This document shows positions 1-9,355 of a DNA stretch of 64,000 nucleotides, piece by piece (positions within the stretch are counted from its first letter, which is position 1; each line of letters opens with the position of its first letter). The position numbers were made by a program, and so were the translations under genes. The DNA is from Aurantimonas coralicida (GTDB lineage Bacteria; Pseudomonadota; Alphaproteobacteria; Rhizobiales; Rhizobiaceae): assembly GCA_011050685.1 (NCBI GenBank), contig DRFF01000143.1, positions 1 to 64,000 on the forward strand. Reading direction: 5' to 3'. Below the pieces are notes generated by a model that saw only the letters and a program-made list of their open reading frames with translations, did not search any database and was not told the origin of the DNA.

Positions 1-634
1 GGTTGAAGTCTCGCAACTCCACCTTAGCCGGCCATTCCGGTGGCCACCTCCGTCACACCTTCTGACGTCCGATTTTCCACCACCAGCGCGGACACTACCA
101 GGAAGCCCGCATGCAGCCAGGGTAGCGTCCGCCGACCCGGCCCCCATATGTGGCTCCGATGGTCGAGACACGGCAAGGCTAGTTCCACCGGCTTTATACC
201 AACCTGCGGTGATAGGAACCCATTCGACCGGCCATTCCCCGCACCTTGGCGCCGACGCCTGGCGAGGAGCGGGACGACGCGCGATGCGGCGCATCAGGCA
301 AGGCCTGCGACGAAGCCAGGCGCGGCGAGCGCCCGGCCATAGGTGGGCTGAACGGGCTTGTCCGGCCAGGAGCGACGCGCAGTTCGATGCGGCGCATCGG
401 GCAAGCGGTGCGACGCCGTCCGGCAAGCCCGTTCAGCGCCATCGAATAGGTCCCTATCACCGCAGGTTGGTATTACCCGCTGCAATCCCGTCGTCGCATC
501 GCGACGATGGGCTCATTCGAGACCCCGGGGGCGTCCGGCCAGAAGTATGTTTTCTATTGCCTTCGAACCTTGCGGCTGTTTATCCGGGAGGCCCTTTTTT
601 TGCCCGCCTTGCATTCTGGACTTGGAAATAGCGC
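1..634. other. Gene-free stretch upstream of ugd
   Basis: No convincing gene is seen in these 634 bases. Short open frames on both strands are arginine- and alanine-rich, mutually overlapping, and lie across the inverted-repeat element at 196-473, so I read them as chance frames in GC-rich DNA. Positions 1-195 hold nothing I recognise. A run of seven T at about 594-601 precedes ugd but I see no clean stem before it. Confidence 0.6.
196..473. repeat. Inverted-repeat (MITE-like) element, long copy
   Basis: The element is bounded by inverted repeats of about 32 bp: the left arm at 196-227 begins ATACCAACCTGCGGTGATAG, and the reverse complement of 442-473 matches it at about 30 of 32 positions. 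Inside there is a second, nested inverted repeat (347-365 against 420-437, with GCTGAACGGGCTTG as its core) and a tandem-like direct repeat around GATGCGGCGCATC near 282 and 385. There is no transposase gene. A shorter relative with the same ends lies at 49755-49811. This organisation fits a non-autonomous miniature element or a large REP-type palindrome. Confidence 0.75.
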
Positions 635-1981
635 ATGATGATCACGGTGATTGGTAGCGGCTATGTCGGGCTGGTGGCGGGAGCATGCTTTGCCGATCTC
701 GGCAACGATGTCATTTGCGTCGACACCGACCCCGCCAAGATCGCCATGCTGCGGCGAGGCCAGGTGCCGATCTTCGAGCCAGGTCTGGAGCCGCTGCTGC
801 AGCGCGGCCGACAGTCCGGACGGCTGGAATTCACCACCGATTACGACCTGGCGGTCGGGCGCAGCAACATCTTCCTGATCGCCGTCGGCACGCCGCCCGA
901 CGAAGACGGCAGCGCCGATTTGCGCCATGTCCTGTCCGCCGCCGCGGCGATCGGCGATCGGCTGACGCAAAAATCGGTGATCGTCAACAAATCCACGGTT
1001 CCGGTGGAGACCGCGGCAAAGGTCGAGGCGGTGATCGCCGACAGGCTGCAGTCTCGCGGCGTCGATGTGGCGTTCTCGGTGGTCAGCAACCCGGAATTCC
1101 TCAAGGAAGGGGCCGCCATCGCAGATTTCACACGTCCGGACCGCATCATCATCGGGAGTTCCGATGACTGGGCGACCGAGGTCATGCGCAATCTGTACGC
1201 GCCTCTCAATCGTCGCCAGGACAAGATCATCGTGATGGATCCGCGGAGCGCGGAACTGACGAAATACGCGGCGAATGCGATGTTGGCGACGCGCATCAGC
1301 TTCATGAACGAACTGGCGCACCTCGCGGAAGCCGTGGGAGCGGACATCGAAGCGGTGCGGCGCGGCATCGGAAGCGATCCCCGTATCGGCCTTCGGTTCC
1401 TCTATCCCGGCTGCGGATATGGTGGCAGCTGCTTCCCCAAGGACGCGCGCGCGCTGATCAGCATGGGCGCGGAGCGGGAGGTGCCTCTGCGCGTCATGCG
1501 GGCGGTGGAAGAGGCCAACGAACGCCAGAAGCACGCGCTGTTCGAAAAGCTTGCCGCCTTTTACGGCGGCGAGACGAATCTGCAAGGCAAGACGATCGCG
1601 CTCTGGGGGCTGTCATTCAAGCCCGATACGGATGACATGCGCGAAGCGCCCAGTCGCGTACTGGTGGCGGACTTGCTGTCCCATGGCGCTCAGGTGCGCG
1701 CCTACGATCCAGCGGCGATGACACAGACACGGCAGATTTTCGCGGATGCTTCGCGGCTCACCCTGTGTCCCAGCGCCGCCGATGCTCTGGAGGGGAGCGA
1801 TGCCCTTGCCATCGTGACCGAATGGCGCGAGTTCCGTAGCCCCGATTTCGGCGAAATCGCGTCGCTGTTGAAGGACAAGGTGATCTTCGACGGCCGCAAC
1901 ATGTACGAGCGTAGCGTGACCGATGCCGCCGGACTTGCCTATTTCGATATCGGCCGAAATCCCGTCTCGCCCCAGGAGTAG
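635..1981 (+). CDS. ugd: UDP-glucose 6-dehydrogenase
   Basis: Predicted to oxidise UDP-glucose to UDP-glucuronate with two NAD+, supplying surface polysaccharide synthesis in the cytoplasm. The 448 residues show the N-terminal NAD-binding motif GSGYVG (residues 7-12), the substrate-loop motif NPEFL (152-156), the conserved lysine in ELTKYAANA (Lys210) and the catalytic cysteine in YGGSCFPKD (Cys266), followed by the C-terminal UDP-binding domain. Length is normal for the family. The start ATG at 635 is preceded by a weak GGAA-type ribosome site. It converges on the dehydratase gene at 2028-4046, which acts in related sugar-nucleotide metabolism. Confidence 0.95.
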   Translation: MMITVIGSGYVGLVAGACFADLGNDVICVDTDPAKIAMLRRGQVPIFEPGLEPLLQRGRQSGRLEFTTDYDLAVGRSNIFLIAVGTPPDEDGSADLRHVLSAAAAIGDRLTQKSVIVNKSTVPVETAAKVEAVIADRLQSRGVDVAFSVVSNPEFLKEGAAIADFTRPDRIIIGSSDDWATEVMRNLYAPLNRRQDKIIVMDPRSAELTKYAANAMLATRISFMNELAHLAEAVGADIEAVRRGIGSDPRIGLRFLYPGCGYGGSCFPKDARALISMGAEREVPLRVMRAVEEANERQKHALFEKLAAFYGGETNLQGKTIALWGLSFKPDTDDMREAPSRVLVADLLSHGAQVRAYDPAAMTQTRQIFADASRLTLCPSAADALEGSDALAIVTEWREFRSPDFGEIASLLKDKVIFDGRNMYERSVTDAAGLAYFDIGRNPVSPQE

Positions 1982-2027
1982 ACAGAACCGCGCAAGTCAC
2001 CGCGGGACACCCGCAACGAACCCGGCC

Positions 2028-4046
2028 TCAACGATCGTGAAGGTCGGATTTGTCGTAACCGGCAGCGGTAAGAGCGACGTGTTCGGCCGGGCGCACCTGC
2101 GGGCTGCCCTGCATCATGGCAAGAACCTCCTCGCCCGGGCTGAATTCGGTGACGGTCGCCTTCAATAGACGCAGGGCTCCCGCCACGTCATTGGTGTCGA
2201 TCAGACGCCGCATCTCGTCGAAGATACGCACGATGACGCCGCGCTCGATCGCGCGCGGGAAAGCTACGAGGATTCCGTCGATATCCGTCTGCGCCAACGT
2301 CTCGCGGGAATCGAACAGCTCTTCATAGAGCTTTTCGCCAGGCCGCAACCCCGTATAGACGATCTTCACGTCGATATCCGGTCGCAAGCCAGAGAGCCGA
2401 ATGACATTGCGCGCGAGATCGGCGATCTTCACCGCGGCACCCATGTCGACCACGAAGATCCGCCCCCGTTCCTCGGGGTCCTCCAGGCTATGGGCGGCCG
2501 ATTGCAGCACCAGAAGGCAGGCTTCCGGTATCGTCATGAAGTAACGTTCGATCTCCGGATGGGTGACCGTCAGCGGCCCACCGGCCTTCAATTGCTTTTC
2601 GAAAAGCGGAACGACCGAGCCGGCCGAGCCAAGGACATTGCCGAAGCGGACGGTGACGAAACGCGTTCCGGCCTTATCGGAACCCAGATCCATCGCCTGG
2701 CAGAACATCTCCGCCATGCGCTTGCTGGCGCCCATGACATTCGCCGGATTGACGGCTTTGTCAGTCGAGACCATGACCACCGCGCCCACCTTGGCGCGCA
2801 TCGCGGCCTCCGCCACGTTGCGGGTCCCAACGGCATTGGTGAACAGTCCTTCGAGCGGTTGCGCTTCGACGATCGGAACATGCTTCAGTGCCGCGGCGTG
2901 AAAAATAACGTCCGGCCGGTGCGCATCGACAATTCGGGCGATCGCCTCCTTCTCACGCACATTACACAACAGCGGATACAGGGCGTATTGCGGGTTGCCT
3001 CGACGCAGTTCGCCGTCGATCGCGTAAAGCAGGTACTCACTGGCATCCACAAGGATCAGGCTGGCCGGTTCCAGGGCGACGATCTGACGGACGAGTTCCG
3101 ATCCGATCGAACCCCCCGCTCCTGTGATCAGGATCTTCTGGCCCTTGATCATCGTCGCCATTTTCGGAACGTCCAGGCGTAGCGGCTTGCGCTGCAACAA
3201 ATCCTCCAGCTTGATCGGGCGGACTTCCACTTCCGCGCCGACTTCGCGAAGGTCGAGAACCTTGGGCAAGCGCAGCATCTCCAGACGATGCTCGCTGGCG
3301 ATGTCGATCAAATCCTGAATGCGCGCGTGGCGCTCGAAGTCCTCGCGCGTTCGCGTCAGGATCAAGGCTTCGGGCCGGCGCCCACGTCGATCGAACCGCC
3401 GGATGATCTGCGGCAGTTTCTCCATCCCCCCCAGTACCGGAACGCCGCGAATGAACCGGCCGGTGCGGCGTCCCCGCTCGTCGATGATCGCCAGAACATC
3501 GAAGGATTGTCCGCTTCGTTCCGCGATGGTCTTCAAGAATGTCTCGGTGTTATCGCCGGCGCCGATCAGCAAGACGCGCTTGGCCGAGCCGCCGTCCCTG
3601 TCCCGGGCGCGGCGCGTATCCCGCCAGTTGCGGTAGACCCGATAGACGGCGCGTGGCGTCGCCAGTAAGACGATCAGAAACGCCCATGCGATAATCATCG
3701 ACGAGCGCGGGATCGCCTCCAGCCGCACCAGCAGGAAATGCGCGACGATGAAAATCGCAACCGAGATGGTGGCCGCCTTGATGATCGCCACGAGATCCGG
3801 GAGCGAGGCGTAGCGCCAGACCCCCCGGTTCATCCCGAGCACGAATCCGACGATGCCAACGACTGCGCCAAAAACAAGCGTCGCAAGGCCATATTCCAGC
3901 AGGTTGGAAAGGACCCTATCCAGATCCAGCCTCAGGACCAGAGCCAGAAACAGCGCCGCGCCTCCCATGACGGCATCATGGACTAAGGCTATACCTCGAA
4001 TGAAAAGCATTCGAGAGACGTGACTTGAACTTGCCATAACAACCAT
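2028..4046 (-). CDS. Membrane-bound nucleoside-diphosphate-sugar dehydratase/epimerase (CapD/FlaA1 family)
   Basis: This 672-residue protein has four hydrophobic segments in the first 130 residues, a first Rossmann-like domain (RVLLIGAGDN at about 157) and a second NAD(P)-binding domain with GAGGSIG (309-315). The segment VSTDKAVNPANVMGASKR near residue 440 is typical of the polysaccharide-biosynthesis CapD family, whose members act as UDP-GlcNAc 4,6-dehydratases or C5 epimerases. It would modify a sugar nucleotide at the inner membrane for capsule, O-antigen or exopolysaccharide. Its exact substrate cannot be read from sequence. It converges with ugd, with only 46 bases between the two. Confidence 0.9.
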   Translation of the reverse strand: MVVMASSSHVSRMLFIRGIALVHDAVMGGAALFLALVLRLDLDRVLSNLLEYGLATLVFGAVVGIVGFVLGMNRGVWRYASLPDLVAIIKAATISVAIFIVAHFLLVRLEAIPRSSMIIAWAFLIVLLATPRAVYRVYRNWRDTRRARDRDGGSAKRVLLIGAGDNTETFLKTIAERSGQSFDVLAIIDERGRRTGRFIRGVPVLGGMEKLPQIIRRFDRRGRRPEALILTRTREDFERHARIQDLIDIASEHRLEMLRLPKVLDLREVGAEVEVRPIKLEDLLQRKPLRLDVPKMATMIKGQKILITGAGGSIGSELVRQIVALEPASLILVDASEYLLYAIDGELRRGNPQYALYPLLCNVREKEAIARIVDAHRPDVIFHAAALKHVPIVEAQPLEGLFTNAVGTRNVAEAAMRAKVGAVVMVSTDKAVNPANVMGASKRMAEMFCQAMDLGSDKAGTRFVTVRFGNVLGSAGSVVPLFEKQLKAGGPLTVTHPEIERYFMTIPEACLLVLQSAAHSLEDPEERGRIFVVDMGAAVKIADLARNVIRLSGLRPDIDVKIVYTGLRPGEKLYEELFDSRETLAQTDIDGILVAFPRAIERGVIVRIFDEMRRLIDTNDVAGALRLLKATVTEFSPGEEVLAMMQGSPQVRPAEHVALTAAGYDKSDLHDR

Positions 4047-4231
4047 CCACCCGCAGTGGAAATTTAAAGGATTAAGAGTTTCTTACCCAAAAAATCCGTC
4101 GAGGGATAGGCTGAGGCCCCCAACCCCGGACCGAACCAGCACAGCATGCTTCATGGCTAGAGTTCGGCTTGGCGCCAAGACGACCGTATGACAGCCACCG
4201 CCCGCTCGAGCGAGCGGCTGACCGGGGTGGT

Positions 4232-4906
4232 TCATTCGTCGATTATCGCCACCAGGGTCTGGAGCTTGAACTGAAGGTGCTCCTTCATCAAACGGCCGAG
4301 AAGAGGGGCGTCCCGCCTCGCAAGCGCGGCATGGATGACCTCGTGTTCCCGCGTTGCGGCGAGCCAGCGCTCGGGTGTCAGATTGGCTTGATAGCGCGCC
4401 CGGTAGACCCGCCGCGCCACCATGGCGTGATGCTGGATGAGCGTGGGGTTGCCGGCGGCCGTGAGTATGGCCGCGTGGATCGCCTGGTTGATCTCGAAAT
4501 AGGTGGGGCGATCCTGCATCTCGTGGCTTTTGCGAAGACGGCGTGTCAGTTCGCCAATCGCCGCAATATCCTCATCGGAGGCTCGTTCGGCCGCCAGTTC
4601 GCCGGCCAGACCTTCCAGCGCCGCGATCAACGGGAACAGTTCCGCCAGTTCCGACAGGGTCTGCCGCGCCACGACGGCACCTCGGTTCGGGACGAGTTGC
4701 ACGAACCCCTCGTGCGCCAAAACCTTCAAGGCCTCACGAACCGGCGTGCGCGACACGCCAAAACGTTCGGTCAGTGCTTTCTCAGGCACTTTCTCGCCGC
4801 CCTTCAGCTCGCCTTCCATAATCATCCGCCGCATCCGGTCGGTCAGTTCGACCGCCAGCGCGGGACGCGTCAGGAAGGCTTCGGAGTTCAGGTCGGCAAG
4901 GCTCAT
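4232..4906 (-). CDS. GntR-family transcriptional regulator, FCD domain
   Basis: The 224 residues hold an N-terminal winged helix (roughly 14-80, with the recognition segment FGVSRTPVREALKVLAHEGFV) and a C-terminal all-helical FCD ligand domain (about 90-215) with the usual metal-binding histidines in NQAIH, REHEVIH and MKEHL. It lies 95 bases downstream of the FAD/Fe-S dehydrogenase gene on the same strand and is probably co-transcribed with it. It is the likely regulator of the module from 5.0 to 15.0 kb. FCD proteins usually bind small organic acids and repress catabolic genes; the ligand here is unknown. Confidence 0.9.
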   Translation of the reverse strand: MSLADLNSEAFLTRPALAVELTDRMRRMIMEGELKGGEKVPEKALTERFGVSRTPVREALKVLAHEGFVQLVPNRGAVVARQTLSELAELFPLIAALEGLAGELAAERASDEDIAAIGELTRRLRKSHEMQDRPTYFEINQAIHAAILTAAGNPTLIQHHAMVARRVYRARYQANLTPERWLAATREHEVIHAALARRDAPLLGRLMKEHLQFKLQTLVAIIDE

Positions 4907-5001
4907 GTCTCATTGTCCTGCGTCAGTATGGCGATCCGCCAACCGGCCGTCGCGCTTGATCTCGGTCCCACCGCAGCCCACGGCGGACGGGATGTCTGCT
5001 G

Positions 5002-7950
5002 CTACGCCGCCGCGAGCGGCCGGTCCAGCGCGCCGGCGAGAACCTCGGCGACATGAACCGCCTTTCGGCCTGCACCGTCGGTGATCTGGTGGCGACAGGA
5101 GGTGCCGTCCGCGACGATGATCGCATCCTCCGACGCACTTCGCACGGCTGGCAACAAGGACAACTCGCCCATCGCCAACGACACGTCGATCGTCTTGGCA
5201 TCGTAGCCGAAAGCGCCGGCCATGCCGCAACATGAAGATTCGATCACCTCAAGATCGAGGTTCGGAATCAGCCGCAACGCGCCTTCGACCGCCGACATCG
5301 CGCCGAACGCCTTTTGGTGGCAGTGTCCGTGCAAGTAGGCCTTTCGGTCCAGCAGTCCGAGCGGCAAGGACAGGCGGCCAGCCCGGTTTTCGCGGACCAG
5401 AAACTCCTCAAACAGCATCGCGGCGGCGGCAACGGATTCGGCGTCCTCTCCGGGCACCAGCGCCAAGAATTCGTCGCGCAGCGTCAGGATGCAGGACGGC
5501 TCGAGACCGACAATCGAGCGCCCCGCCCGCACATGCGGCAGCAGCGCCGCGATGGTGCGCCGGGCCTCCTCCCTGGCTTGATCCGCCATGCCCGCCGCGA
5601 GGTAGGTCCGGCCGCAGCACAGCGGCCGCTCGCCAATGCCGAGACTGGCGGTCGCAACGCTGTAACCGCCCGCCTCAAGCACTTTGACGGCCGCGCGCAG
5701 CGTCTCGGGGTCGAACCAGCGGCCGAAGGTGTCGGCGAAAAGAACCACACCACGTTCGCCCGCTCGCGGCAGCGGCTCGCCCCGATCCCCCTCCCCGTCG
5801 CGGAACCAATCGCGCCGAAAGATCGGAAGCGTCCTGCGGCGGGAGAAACCGAACAAGCGCTCCGACAGCGCGGCAAGCCCGGGAATACGGTCGCGCAGCG
5901 CCAGCAATCCCGTCAGCCGCGCAGCCACCGGCGCATAACGCGGTAGCTCGGCGATCAGCCGATCCTTCAGCGAAAAGCCCTTGGCCTTCCCGCGCTGGTA
6001 GAGCACTTCCGCTTTCATTTTGGCCATGTCGACGCCGGTCGGACATTCGCGGCGGCAGGCCTTGCAGGAAACACAAAGCTTGAGCGTCTCGGCCATGTCG
6101 TCGGAGGCCAACGCATCGGGGCCGAGTTGCCCCGAAAGGGCCAGGCGCAGGGTGTTGGCACGCCCGCGCGTCACGTCGTTCTCGTTCCGGGTGACGCGGT
6201 AGCTCGGGCACATGACGGCCCCAGCCATCTTCCGGCAGGCGCCGTTGTTGTTGCACATCTCGACGGCCCCTTGGAGCCCGCCGGCCGCTCCCGGCCAGGC
6301 CGACCAGTCAAAGGCCGTCGTGATATCCTCGACCGCGTAGCCTGGCGGGTATCGCATCAGGCTGCGGTCATCCATCTTCGGCGGATAGACGATCTTGCCG
6401 GGATTGAGCAGCCCGGACGGGTCGAAAGCGGCCTTCACCTCCTCGAAGGCGCGCACGATGCGCGCGCCGAACATCCGCTCATGAAACTCGGAGCGAACGA
6501 TGCCGTCGCCATGTTCGCCGGAATGCGAGCCCTTGTATTCGCGCACCATCGCGAAGGCCTCTTCGGCGATCGCCCGCATGGTGGCGACGTCCTTGTCCAA
6601 CTTGACGTTGAGCACCGGGCGGACATGCAGGCAGCCCTCGGAGGCGTGGGCGTACCAGGTGCCGCGCGTGCCATGGCGCTCGAAGATCGCCGTCAGCCGA
6701 TCGGTATAATCGGCGAGGTGTTCCAGCGGCACCGCGCAATCCTCGACGAAGGAGACCGGTTTGCCCGCCTCCTTCATCGACATCATGATGTTGAGACCCG
6801 AAGCGCGCAGGTCTGCGATAGCGGCCTGCAGCTTGGCGTCCTTGACCGCAACGACCCCGCCTTTTTGTCCGCCTCCCTTACCGAAGCCGAAGCCGAGACC
6901 GCTCATGACGTCCCACAGCGCCTCGATGCTGCGTTCGTTCTCGTCTGCCTCGTCGGCAAATTCGACCAGCAGCAGCGCCGCCGGGTCGCCTTCGACGAAA
7001 GCCTCCAACGTCGGCACGAACATGTCGATCCGCCGGGCGAGCGCGATCATGGTCGAATCGACGAGTTCGACCGAAGTGGGTTTCAGCGCGACAATGTGCT
7101 GCGCGGCTTCCATCGCCGCCCGGAAGGTCGGGAAATGGCAAGCGCCGAGCATTTTGGTGGTCTTCGGCAGTGGCGACAGAGCGATCTCTATGACCGTCGA
7201 AATTCCCAGCGTGCCCTCCGAGCCGACGAGGAGATGGGCAAGATTGATCGGCTCGGTGGCCGGCATCAGCGCGTCCAGATTGTAGCCGCCGACCCGCCGC
7301 TGCACCTTCGGGAACCGCGCTTCGATCTCGGCGGCCTCGCGCCGGCCGAGCGCCAGCATGGCGGCGACGAGATCGCGCGGCGGCTCATCCGAGGAGCCCT
7401 GGTCGAGGCGGGCGAAGCGGCCCCTGGTTCCGTCGGCGAGGATCGCGTCGATGGCGATGACGTTGTCGCGCATGGTGCCATAGCGCAGCGAACGCGAGCC
7501 GCAGGAATTGTTGCCGGCCATGCCGCCGATGGTCGCCCGCGAAGCGGTGGAAACATCGACCGGAAACCACAGGCCATGCGGCTTCAGGAGCCGGTTGAGG
7601 TCGTCCAGCACGATGCCGGGCTCGACCACCGCGCGACGGCCTTCGACATCCAGCTCCAGCAGACGGTTGAGGTATTTCGAGGTGTCGACGACGAGCCCGG
7701 AATTTACCGTCTGGCCGCATTGCGACGTGCCGCCGCCCCGCATCGTCAGCGGCAGTCCCTCCTCGCGGGCCGCGTCGAGTGCGGCGGCGACGTCGTCCGT
7801 CGTCCGCGCCACCACCACGCCGGCCGGCATGATCTGATAGATCGACGCATCGGTCGCGTAGCGCCCACGCGAAAAACGATCGAACAGCACCTCCCCGGCG
7901 ATTTCTTTCGACAGCCTGCGGGACAGGCCCGGCCGGATCATCTCACCCAC
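5002..7950 (-). CDS. FAD-linked 2-hydroxyacid dehydrogenase fused to Fe-S (GlpC-like) domain
   Basis: A 982-residue fusion. Residues about 40-260 form a PCMH-type FAD-binding domain (RGGGTSQCGQ at 71-80, GGMAGNNSCGSRS at 142-154). Residues to about 520 form the GlcD-type C-terminal oxidase domain, with HSGEHGDG at 476-483. The C-terminal part has cysteines at 566, 572 and 581, a ferredoxin-like set CVSCKACRRECP (Cys626, 629, 632, 636), and then heterodisulfide reductase-like motifs (GHCHQKAF, SSCCGMAGAFGY). This architecture belongs to D-lactate and D-2-hydroxyglutarate dehydrogenases of the YdiJ type, which pass electrons to the respiratory chain. The precise 2-hydroxyacid is not determinable. 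It is divergent from the aminotransferase-TRAP operon. Confidence 0.88.
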   Translation of the reverse strand: MGEMIRPGLSRRLSKEIAGEVLFDRFSRGRYATDASIYQIMPAGVVVARTTDDVAAALDAAREEGLPLTMRGGGTSQCGQTVNSGLVVDTSKYLNRLLELDVEGRRAVVEPGIVLDDLNRLLKPHGLWFPVDVSTASRATIGGMAGNNSCGSRSLRYGTMRDNVIAIDAILADGTRGRFARLDQGSSDEPPRDLVAAMLALGRREAAEIEARFPKVQRRVGGYNLDALMPATEPINLAHLLVGSEGTLGISTVIEIALSPLPKTTKMLGACHFPTFRAAMEAAQHIVALKPTSVELVDSTMIALARRIDMFVPTLEAFVEGDPAALLLVEFADEADENERSIEALWDVMSGLGFGFGKGGGQKGGVVAVKDAKLQAAIADLRASGLNIMMSMKEAGKPVSFVEDCAVPLEHLADYTDRLTAIFERHGTRGTWYAHASEGCLHVRPVLNVKLDKDVATMRAIAEEAFAMVREYKGSHSGEHGDGIVRSEFHERMFGARIVRAFEEVKAAFDPSGLLNPGKIVYPPKMDDRSLMRYPPGYAVEDITTAFDWSAWPGAAGGLQGAVEMCNNNGACRKMAGAVMCPSYRVTRNENDVTRGRANTLRLALSGQLGPDALASDDMAETLKLCVSCKACRRECPTGVDMAKMKAEVLYQRGKAKGFSLKDRLIAELPRYAPVAARLTGLLALRDRIPGLAALSERLFGFSRRRTLPIFRRDWFRDGEGDRGEPLPRAGERGVVLFADTFGRWFDPETLRAAVKVLEAGGYSVATASLGIGERPLCCGRTYLAAGMADQAREEARRTIAALLPHVRAGRSIVGLEPSCILTLRDEFLALVPGEDAESVAAAAMLFEEFLVRENRAGRLSLPLGLLDRKAYLHGHCHQKAFGAMSAVEGALRLIPNLDLEVIESSCCGMAGAFGYDAKTIDVSLAMGELSLLPAVRSASEDAIIVADGTSCRHQITDGAGRKAVHVAEVLAGALDRPLAAA

Positions 7951-7989
7951 GATTTCGGATCTCCACTCCGGGAAAGCACCATTCGCCGC

Positions 7990-8015
7990 TTGACAGAAAT
8001 AATGAATTCATAATT
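7990..8015. promoter_or_regulatory. Probable divergent promoter with palindromic operator
   Basis: In the gap between the minus-strand dehydrogenase and the plus-strand aminotransferase there is an A/T-rich block with a TTGACA hexamer (7990-7995) and an 18-bp imperfect palindrome AATAATGAATTCATAATT (7998-8015, symmetric at 16 of 18 positions, with a perfect ATGAATTCAT core at 8002-8011). It contrasts sharply with the GC-rich surroundings. By position it is a good operator candidate for the GntR/FCD protein encoded at 4232-4906. Confidence 0.5.
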
Positions 8016-8108
8016 CAATATGACCGCAATTAAGATGTGCCGGCAAGAGCGCATCGCAGGAAAGGGATCGGATGCGGCAAGGCGTCACGATCTCAGGGGG
8101 GACTGATC

Positions 8109-9305
8109 GTGAGCTATCAACCGGGACGTCACTTCCTCCAGATTCCGGGTCCGACGAACGTTCCCGATCGCGTCCTGCGAGCGATGGACAGACCGACCAT
8201 CGACCACCGCGGCCCGGACTTCCAAGTTCTGGGCCAGCGCGTGTTGTCGGGAATCCGCTCGATCTTCAAGACGAAGAATCCCGTCGTCATTTACCCGGCC
8301 TCCGGAACCGGCGCCTGGGAAGCGGCCCTAGTCAACACGCTGTCGCCCGGTGATCTGGTGCTGATGTATGAGACCGGGCATTTCGCCAGTCTTTGGAAGA
8401 AACTGGCCGAACGCCTTGGTCTGAAAACGGAATTCATTGCTGGTGACTGGCGCCACGGCGCCGACGCTCAGGCGATTGGCGAACGCCTTGCGGCCGACAA
8501 GGGCCACGCGATCAAGGCGGTCTGCGTCGTCCATAACGAGACCTCGACCGGCTGCGTGTCGTCCATTGCCAATGTCCGCAAGGCCATCGATGCGGCGAGC
8601 CATCCGGCCCTTCTCATGGTCGATACGATCTCGTCGCTCGGTTCGATCGACTACCGGCACGACGAATGGGGCGTCGACGTCACTGTCGGCGGCTCGCAAA
8701 AAGGGCTGATGCTGCCGCCCGGCCTGTCATTCAATGCCCTGTCCGACAAGGCGATCGAAGCGTCGAAATCCTCGACACTGCCGAAATCCTATTGGGCCTG
8801 GGACGAGATGCTGCCGGCCAACGCCAACGGCTTCTTTCCGTTCACGCCGGCGACCAATCTGCTCTACGGCCTCGATGCGGCGATCGGGATGTTGCACGAG
8901 GAAGGGCTCGACAACGTCTTCGCCCGGCATCAGCGTCATGGCGCGGCGACGCGCGCGGCCGTCGCGGCTTGGGGCCTGGACGTTCTGTGCGCCGAGCCGG
9001 CCGAGCATTCGGGCGCTCTGACCGCCGTGCTGATGCCGAACGGGACCGGCGCCGACGCTTTGCGCAAGATCATCCTCGAGCGTTTCGACATGTCGCTCGG
9101 TGCCGGACTGTCGAAGGTGGCCGACAAGATTTTCCGCATTGGCCATCTCGGGGACTTCAACGATCTCATGCTTGTCGGTACGCTGGGGGGCGTCGAGATG
9201 GGCTTGCGGATAGCGGGGGTGCGGCACAAGGCAGGCGGCGTGGAGGCGGCGATGGAGGTCCTCGCCTCGGCGACGGAGGGGCAGGCACAACAAGCAGCAG
9301 AGTAA
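8109..9305 (+). CDS. Class V aminotransferase (serine/alanine-glyoxylate aminotransferase-like)
   Basis: A 398-residue PLP enzyme of fold type I. The N-terminal IPGPTNVPDRV, the ASGTGAWEA glycine-rich loop (64-72), HNETSTG (142-148) and the PLP lysine in GGSQKGLMLPPG (Lys198) match serine-glyoxylate and alanine-glyoxylate aminotransferases, and also aspartate-glyoxylate (BhcA-type) enzymes. I chose the GTG at 8109 because AGGGGG lies seven bases before it and the homology begins at once. An upstream in-frame ATG at 8037 adds 24 low-complexity residues with no ribosome site. It leads the operon that continues into the TRAP transporter, so it may transaminate an amino acid related to the imported compound. 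Confidence 0.82.
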   Translation: MSYQPGRHFLQIPGPTNVPDRVLRAMDRPTIDHRGPDFQVLGQRVLSGIRSIFKTKNPVVIYPASGTGAWEAALVNTLSPGDLVLMYETGHFASLWKKLAERLGLKTEFIAGDWRHGADAQAIGERLAADKGHAIKAVCVVHNETSTGCVSSIANVRKAIDAASHPALLMVDTISSLGSIDYRHDEWGVDVTVGGSQKGLMLPPGLSFNALSDKAIEASKSSTLPKSYWAWDEMLPANANGFFPFTPATNLLYGLDAAIGMLHEEGLDNVFARHQRHGAATRAAVAAWGLDVLCAEPAEHSGALTAVLMPNGTGADALRKIILERFDMSLGAGLSKVADKIFRIGHLGDFNDLMLVGTLGGVEMGLRIAGVRHKAGGVEAAMEVLASATEGQAQQAAE

Positions 9306-9309
9306 GAAT

Positions 9310-9329
9310 CGGGCGGAGAAAACCGCCCG
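9310..9329 (+). promoter_or_regulatory. Stem-loop between aminotransferase and dctP
   Basis: CGGGCGG (9310-9316) and CCGCCCG (9323-9329) form a perfect seven-pair stem with a six-base loop, 26 bases before the dctP start. It has no T-run, so it looks more like an mRNA processing or stability element than a full terminator. With the stem at 10335-10358 it brackets the dctP message. Confidence 0.5.
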
Positions 9330-9355
9330 TCTGAAAATAACCGGGAGGAAAGACA

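Noticed and set aside
40-631. Several overlapping short open frames on both strands upstream of ugd
   Set aside because: They are Arg/Ala-rich, mutually overlapping, cross the inverted-repeat element and have no ribosome sites or recognisable domains.
6127-8013. A long plus-strand frame (over 600 residues) across the FAD/Fe-S dehydrogenase gene
   Set aside because: It is antisense to a gene with full family motifs. Such frames arise from high third-position GC, and its composition (His/Arg/Asp-rich) is typical of a shadow.
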